Origin: Symbiodinium natans
Lineage: Eukaryota > Sar > Dinophyceae > Suessiales > Symbiodiniaceae
NCBI GenBank assembly: GCA_905221605.1
Contig: CAJNDS010000488.1
Span: forward strand, 1 to 62,000
Reading direction: 5' to 3'
DNA length: 62,000 nt
The notes below the pieces were generated by a model. The model had not been told where the DNA came from. It did no database searches and saw nothing but the letters and a program-made list of their open reading frames with translations. The position numbers and the translations under genes are program-made. Below are positions 56,702 through 62,000 of this stretch, in pieces (the first letter of the stretch is position 1; each line of letters begins with the position of its first letter).

Positions 56702-56943
56702 TTCACCTAGTATGCTTGTTCAGGCTCGAAGGCAGCTTGAGCTGGAAAGTAACATTCACGTTCCGTTCTGAAGGGTCTTCTAGATCCAGTTGAGGCAAAG
56801 GAACCCTTGAGCAGCCAGTCCTGCTTGAAAAATGGCGTTTTTTTCTGCTTTGTCTTACCACCGGCCGTGACAAGGGGAGCCCCTGCATTAGAAACACCTG
56901 CGCGCTGTCATAAACCACGCAGCTGAAACCCCGAACCTGCAGC

Positions 56944-57720
56944 TTGGCATGTGAACTGCCTAGAAGTTCTAGAACTTTACAAGTTCTACAGGTGCTTACA
57001 GCTCGAAAAGTTCTACAAAGCTTCTCAACGTCAAAAAAGCTCGAAAAATTTCAAAAGTTCCACAAGTTCCACAAGCTGCCACAAGCTCTAAAGCCTCTGA
57101 AAGGCAGTTCTAGGAGCTCGAAAAGTTCCAGGAGACCCTAGAGGTGCAAAGCTTTACGGGTTTTCGGCCTTTCAGAGGGTTTAGAGATTTTAGAAATTAG
57201 CTTGTAGAAGTTGTTCCGAGAGTGCAAAAAGTCCTGAAAGCTCGAAAAGCTCCAAAAGTTCTAAAAGGTCGAACTTTCTACAAGTTCTAAACAGTTCCAC
57301 AAGCTCTAAAAGTGCCAGAAAGTTCTGACAGTTGATCGAGAGTTCTATATGTTCCAGAAAGTCCGAAAACCTAAAAGTGTTCCAAAAGTTCTTAAGGTTT
57401 GTAAAATTCTAGCAGTTCAAAAAATCAAAACTTCGTTATCAGTTATAGGAAGTTCTGACTGGAAGCAGTGCATCCTGACTGCTGTAGGGAAGAGGTGATA
57501 AAAATCTAACAAACTCGAAGATCTAACAAACTCGAAGAAATTGTCACTTCGGAGACTCTCATCTAGAGACTTTGAAGCTCTGACAGTTCTAGAAGTTCTA
57601 AAACTTGTCTAAAACTTTTCAAAGTTCTACATGTTTCAATACAATACACGTACACGAAACTCCAAAACATCGAAGAGTTCTAATGGCTGTAAAAGTCTTA
57701 AAAGTTCCTGAAAAGCTCAA
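56944..57720. repeat. Degenerate AAGTTCTA / GCTCGAAAAGTTC short-motif region
   Basis: About 0.8 kb in which AAGTTC, AAAAGTTC and CTCGAAAA recur every 8-20 bases without fixed period, for example 'agaagttctagaacttt' near 56,960 and 'gctcgaaaagttc' at 57,001 and 57,115. It looks like an eroded simple repeat. Short palindromes TTCTAGAA are frequent. No coding sequence. Confidence 0.65.
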
Positions 57721-58335
57721 AACATTCTGTTCGAGATGTTCTGAAGGTAGCCCAAAAACAGCGAACACACACCGGAATTCACCCAAAAAAATCTCACGCA
57801 CCCCAAACACAACCAATGCAGTCCTACGCGCCCCGACTAGAGCATTATGTGAACCTTGAACTAAACACCCTCCTCGCCTAGCCTAGCCCCAGGCACTTGT
57901 TCACATGGAGCGCCAACCCGCCGGGTGGCCAAAAAGCTGCAGCCCGAGCTCCCACTTCTCCTCAAAGCAGCAACCGCATTTGGGATGTAGAGCGTCTCTG
58001 GGGGTAGGCCGGTGTTTCAGGACGTCAGCCTTGCATCCAGGGCCATGCAAACCGCTGGGCAACGAAGCCAGCAGCGCCGACACTACAGCATTCGTGACTG
58101 CAATGCCCAGCTGAGGCTCGCATGAAAACGATTGGGAATCAAGAAGATGGTTCAAATGCGAAGAGAAAGCTTGATGAACCTAACGTTGGCATGATTCAGG
58201 CTGGCTCATGCGAAGCATGATGGCCCAAGCACGCAAGATCGCACGAGCATGCCCCATGCTCATGCTGCTTCTTTGCCAAGTCTCAGTCCAAGTTGCTAGG
58301 GCCTACCCTAACTCGGCAAGATCGCGACAGGAAGG

Positions 58336-58644
58336 ATGCCAAGGAGGCTGTTTGTTGAGTCGTTTTGTAGGGACAAGTGCTTTTTTACTCCCTGTGATGC
58401 CCTTCGTGCCTCTCCAAACCCAGTTTTGAGGGCGGGCAGAAGGACGGAAAAGGTGTTGAACAACTGTTTCGCAAAAGATGCCCAAGGCCTTGCGGCGCTC
58501 ACTGACTTTGCTGAGTGTGCTAACCCTGCCCGCTACGAAAATCTGAGGTCAAGCTGGCAAACCATACGGAGAAACTGCAGTGCTTCTTCGCCAGAGGTCG
58601 AAGGTAGCTGGTTTACAGAGTGGTGGAAGGACTCAAAGCACTAA
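58336..58644 (+). CDS. Unassigned 102-codon ORF
   Basis: ATG at 58,336. Its second half (NNCFAKDAQGLAALTDFAEC ... SSWQTIRRNCSASSPEV ... WWKDSKH) has balanced protein-like composition with two Trp-containing helical-looking stretches. I do not recognise it. It is the only plausible plus-strand coding stretch in this part, so it may equally be noise. Confidence 0.2.
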   Translation: MPRRLFVESFCRDKCFFTPCDALRASPNPVLRAGRRTEKVLNNCFAKDAQGLAALTDFAECANPARYENLRSSWQTIRRNCSASSPEVEGSWFTEWWKDSKH

Positions 58645-58732
58645 CTGCGGAAGGTGATGCACATTCACCGATTTCCAAAAGAAGGCAAACAAGTTGCCCG
58701 CGCTCCTTCCACTAGCACAGAACTACCACACA

Positions 58733-59312
58733 ACCCGCCAGCTCCTGAGCAAACGCGGGCTGCTGGCCCGCACGCCTTTCCACTACCACAAAACACGCCC
58801 CCAGCTCTTAAGCAAGCACAAAGCATGCCCCCCCCCAGCTCTTGAGCCAGCTCGGGCTGCCGGCACCAACGCCATTTCACTACCACAAAACGCCATTCCA
58901 CTAACACGCGGCCCAGCTCTTAAGCAAGCGCGGGCTGCCGGCCCGCACATTCTTCGCTATCACACGCCCCCCCACCCCCCAGCCCTTAAGCAAGTGCAGG
59001 CTGCCAGACCGCACGCCTTCCACTACAACAAAAACAAGCCCACCCAGCTCTTAAGCAAGCGCGGGCTGCTGGCCCGCACGCCTTTCCACTACCACAAAAC
59101 ACATCCCCCCCACTGTTAAGCAAGCGCAGCTGCCGGCCCGCACGCATTTCCACTACCACAAAACATGCCCCCCAGCTCTTAAACGCGCGCAGGCTGCCGG
59201 CCCGCATGATTTTCCACTACCACAAAACAACCCCCCCCCCCCAGCTCTTAAGCAAGCGCGGGCGGCCAGCCCGCACGCCTTTCCATTACCACATAACACA
59301 CCCTCCCCCCCA
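58733..59312. repeat. GC-rich minisatellite, unit about 60-66 bp
   Basis: About nine degenerate units. Each carries CAGCTCTTAAGCAAGC, GCGGGCTGCCGGCCCGCAC and TTTCCACTACCACAAAAC, with a variable C-run. GGGCTGCCGGCCCG is itself near-palindromic in every unit. The Ala/Gly/Cys-rich and His/Pro-rich frames over it are artefacts. Confidence 0.9.
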
Positions 59313-60360
59313 GAGTGGCGTCCACCGAGGTGCTCTGGTGCAATGCTCTAAGGGGGACTGAGATAACACAGAGAGACTAGAGGAGAGACTAAAAGCGCGT
59401 CGTCAATTGATCAGGCTCTGGTTCCGAGGGTAGTTTGACAAGGAAGACTTGCGCGGCATCTTGTCCAGTGATCTCTTTGCCTGAAAAGAGACAAGAGAGA
59501 CACGAGGGCAGAGGCGACACAAGGAGATAAGCTCGCTAGGCACAAACAGAGCGGGGCGTCCAGCGATCTGGTTTTGCGTCTAGAAGGGAGCAACAAGCGA
59601 GCCCAGAGAGGGGGCGTTTGGTGATTTGGTTCTGCGTCTCTAGGCTCCGAACACTCACACCCCCCAGCAACCTTAAACCCTAAGCTTACAAACCCAACCC
59701 TAAACCCTTATATAAACCTAAAGCCACCATGAACAACCGGGGCATAGTGAAAATTTCCTGAAAACCCGAAACCCAACAGCCCCGAACCCATCGTTGAACC
59801 ACGGGGGGGGGGGGGTAAATTTCACTGGGGACGGGGGGCGTGAATGCTGGCTGGTGCATATAGAGGAAGACAAGAAGGGAGGCAAGAAAGGGGGATGCGC
59901 CCCTGTCTCTGTGTCTAGGTGGCGCGTGTGAGACATGGAAACAAGATGGCAATCACAATTTCGGGGCGGAGGAAGGGCACGATTGAATTTTGAACCCCTA
60001 CAGAAACTGCTTGGGGAGAAAAGCCAAGCTAAGCTGGAAAGGGTACTGCGGGCACTCGCAAGCACGAGGCCCCCGTCCCTACTGAGTTCGTCCCATGCAC
60101 CAAGTGTTTTCATTACCAGCTTCGCCTCTCTCACTCCACAGGCGGGTGATGGTAATGTTTCGATGTCTTCAGGGTTTGCAGGTGCAGTGGATTGCGGTGG
60201 CAATACCATGAAGACCTGAAGCATTAAGGTGCTGATTGCGGCAGTTGAGGATGTTGCATACACAATGCTGCGTTTCTAAGCCCGTGGCAACCTGCGCACC
60301 CCCAAAATCCCCCAAAAACCCGGAAACCATCATGTCGTTCTCAGCTCTCGATGTCGGCAT
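59313..60360. other. No gene supported
   Basis: Includes an AGAGAC-rich patch (59,360-59,530), telomere-like fragments (about 59,673-59,707, 'aaccctaaacc') and a G-run (about 59,803-59,814). A 181-codon minus frame (59,718-60,263) is Pro/Ser-rich and unrecognised. Confidence 0.4.
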
Positions 60361-60365
60361 GGCTC

Positions 60366-60386
60366 CTTCTCGCAGGCACTGATGCC
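60366..60386 (-). pseudogene. PPR exon start (GISACEK) or relic
   Basis: The minus strand reads GISACEK directly after CCCAG|GCATCAGTG, the same AG|GCATCAG arrangement as the PPR exon at 24,486. The frame then departs from PPR sequence and stops at TGA after about 11 more codons. Either a tiny exon remains or this is a decayed copy. Confidence 0.4.
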
Positions 60387-60753
60387 TGGGAAGCCGATGA
60401 ATGCAAGGGGTGGGTTGGGGGCTAAGGGGGTTAAAAAGAGTTCATCTTTACTCTATTGTCACTCTCGGTAACAGGCCAGCCTGCAAAGTTGCTTTCCACC
60501 CTGCTGCAACCTGGCTCAGACTCAACTACAAGCCCTTCCGCCTCAATGTCGCTCTATCTTCTGGCAGCTCTAGCCGTGGATTGTGCTCTGGGGAACCCTT
60601 GAATTTAATGGTAACACTTACTTCCCCAATAACCATGGGAAAAAAAAGGTTAAACTTCATTATTCCTACTAAATAAGGAAACCCAAAAAGTTTGAAGTTC
60701 AGCTTTGGGAGACGTAAGAACAGGTCAAGAGAAATAGTGCTGAAAACAGGCTG

Positions 60754-61146
60754 TTGTCGGAAATTGTTGCTGTCCACCATGCTCCAATTGACGAGCCTCA
60801 ACTTGCAATCTACCGAGCTGAGAGGCCCCGGTTTAGCGACCCTTCAGAACAAGTCGCTGGTGTTGTAGACAACGTGGTCCCGAACGATGCTGTAAGTCCT
60901 CATGTCCTGCCGAGGGAAGACATGCGCTGGCAGTGCCTGGAAAAGACTTTATGGCCTTTAGGGCTCGGACAGCTTGTTCGCGAAATCCAAACAAATAAGG
61001 CTTTTCCATCTTGCGGTTTAGGATGCTTTGCGCTCGAGGCAAAGCCCGTGTCAGTCTTCACTCGCGTTCACCCAACCACGCCAGCATTCCCAAAGGAAAC
61101 CTCATCCCCAGAAACAGCGACAAAGATCTCCGATGCAGCAGAATGA
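60754..61146 (+). CDS. Unassigned 130-codon open frame, possible exon
   Basis: Plus-strand frame opening at TTG (no ATG near the 5' side), ending at 61,146. Composition is protein-like and acidic (AIYRAERPRFSDPSEQVAGV, VVDNVVPNDAVSPHVLPRED) without low-complexity runs. It could be an exon entered by splicing. No family recognised. Confidence 0.25.
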   Translation: MSEIVAVHHAPIDEPQLAIYRAERPRFSDPSEQVAGVVDNVVPNDAVSPHVLPREDMRWQCLEKTLWPLGLGQLVREIQTNKAFPSCGLGCFALEAKPVSVFTRVHPTTPAFPKETSSPETATKISDAAE

Positions 61147-62000
61147 TAGCCCAGGAGTACATCTGGCTAAGAAGGAAATCCATACCGTGAGGACATTCGG
61201 GTACTCCTCACAAGCTCATTTTCCCTAAGCCGGCCGTATCGGCCCGCCATGCCAATCACTGTGGCTCCTCCAGCAAACCTCGGATCTGCGCGCTATTTGT
61301 GGGCTTCGAGGCTTTCAAACTCTCGGACCTTCCGAGAAGATGCAAGTGACATGGACATAATGCAATGGGATTTCGGCAGAAAGCCCGCGCCTCAGACATT
61401 GAGGCAAGGAAACGTTTCGCTCCAACTAGACCTGAAACTGTGCAAGCTGCAACATGCCGCAACATGCTGCAAGCCTACAATAAGAGTCGACTGGCCACGG
61501 AACGAAGCACCATGGCCCACTGCTGGAGTTCAGAGCAGACTTTCATGGCGCTGCTGTAGGTGTATCGGTCCTGTTCGCAGGCTGTTCTGTTTGTTTGTCA
61601 ATGTTTGTCAAGACGTTGACTTGTTGCAGGTCTACATGGGTTTCTGAAGGAGCATGTGCATGCGGACCGAGTAGAAGTTGCGGCTCAGGGTTTGCATGGG
61701 ACAGTCGGTCCGCTGAACCCTTGCGGGAGGCCTTGTGGGAACGTTGTAGGAACTCTGCAATCCCTGCAGCCCTAGTGGCATGACCTTGGAACTGCCCCGC
61801 GCTGCCTTCAGTAGGTGAAATCGGACTTCAGTTGCAAGTCTGGTCCGCACACTTGAATCCTAAACCCTACGCCAAACAGCAACACCTCGGTCATCCTCTG
61901 CCCCTGATTCGGCAGCCTGTGCTATCGAGGCCAGTGGCATCTCAGTGAAGAGATGCCAAGCACGCTCAAAACGGCCGGCCCTGGCGAGGCACAACTCGTT
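61147..62000. other. No gene supported
   Basis: Frames of up to 132 codons in both directions, none recognised. The window ends inside this unassigned sequence. Confidence 0.35.

Noticed and set aside
58654-59207. Ala/His/Pro-rich ORFs
   Set aside because: They coincide with the 58.7-59.3 kb minisatellite and change with its unit frame.

Overview
The window reads as a chromosome end of a nuclear genome from a dinoflagellate, probably a Symbiodiniaceae-like alga. Three things point there. It opens with an uninterrupted plant/dinoflagellate-type telomere (CCCTAAA)n in the correct terminal orientation. It carries pentatricopeptide-repeat (PPR) genes with the 'N-A-x-I-S-A-C-E-K-G-x-Q-W' signature that is very common in dinoflagellates. 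Recognisable genes are sparse, with long low-complexity and repeat-filled gaps. The organism is an inference, because no rRNA or other marker gene is present.

Layout. 1-103 is the telomere. 107 to about 19,000 is subtelomeric satellite DNA built from a 36-bp unit. The unit runs in one orientation to 10,712, flips at a palindromic junction (10,713-10,718), and stays inverted to 18,988. The inverted half is interrupted by a 1-kb telomere-like G-rich block (13,332-14,339) and by two GC-rich inserts (about 12,198-12,596 and 18,389-18,915). Marker variants near the left end reappear in reverse complement beyond the flip. The satellite also abuts telomeric DNA at the same point of its unit at both 107 and 13,331, so the region looks like a mirror-image duplication or fusion of subtelomeres. 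A single 36-bp unit leaves several frames open, and the many long ORFs here are artefacts.

18,989-19,400 is a long imperfect inverted repeat. From 20.2 kb the sequence becomes mixed. Two PPR genes lie on the minus strand (20,230-22,034 and 24,412-25,502), each with evidence of introns. A pair of foldback elements (29.9-31.9 kb) share a conserved loop. A compound microsatellite fills 36.09-37.06 kb. The clearest gene is an intron-free 857-codon NADPH oxidase/ferric-reductase-type flavocytochrome on the minus strand (41,203-43,776). A frameshifted reverse-transcriptase-like relic may lie at about 48.8-49.3 kb. The right third (52-62 kb) holds hairpins, a short interstitial telomere tract inside an inverted repeat, single-repeat PPR exons or relics on the minus strand, and a GC-rich minisatellite.

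Every recognisable host gene or gene fragment lies on the minus strand, so transcription runs toward the telomere. This fits the unidirectional gene clusters known in dinoflagellates. The PPR proteins would be organelle RNA-binding factors and the oxidase a membrane superoxide or metal-reduction enzyme. Nothing in the sequence ties them into one pathway. Much of 22-24, 25.5-29.8, 32-36, 37-41, 44-48.8, 49.3-52.3 and 59.3-62 kb holds no gene I can support.
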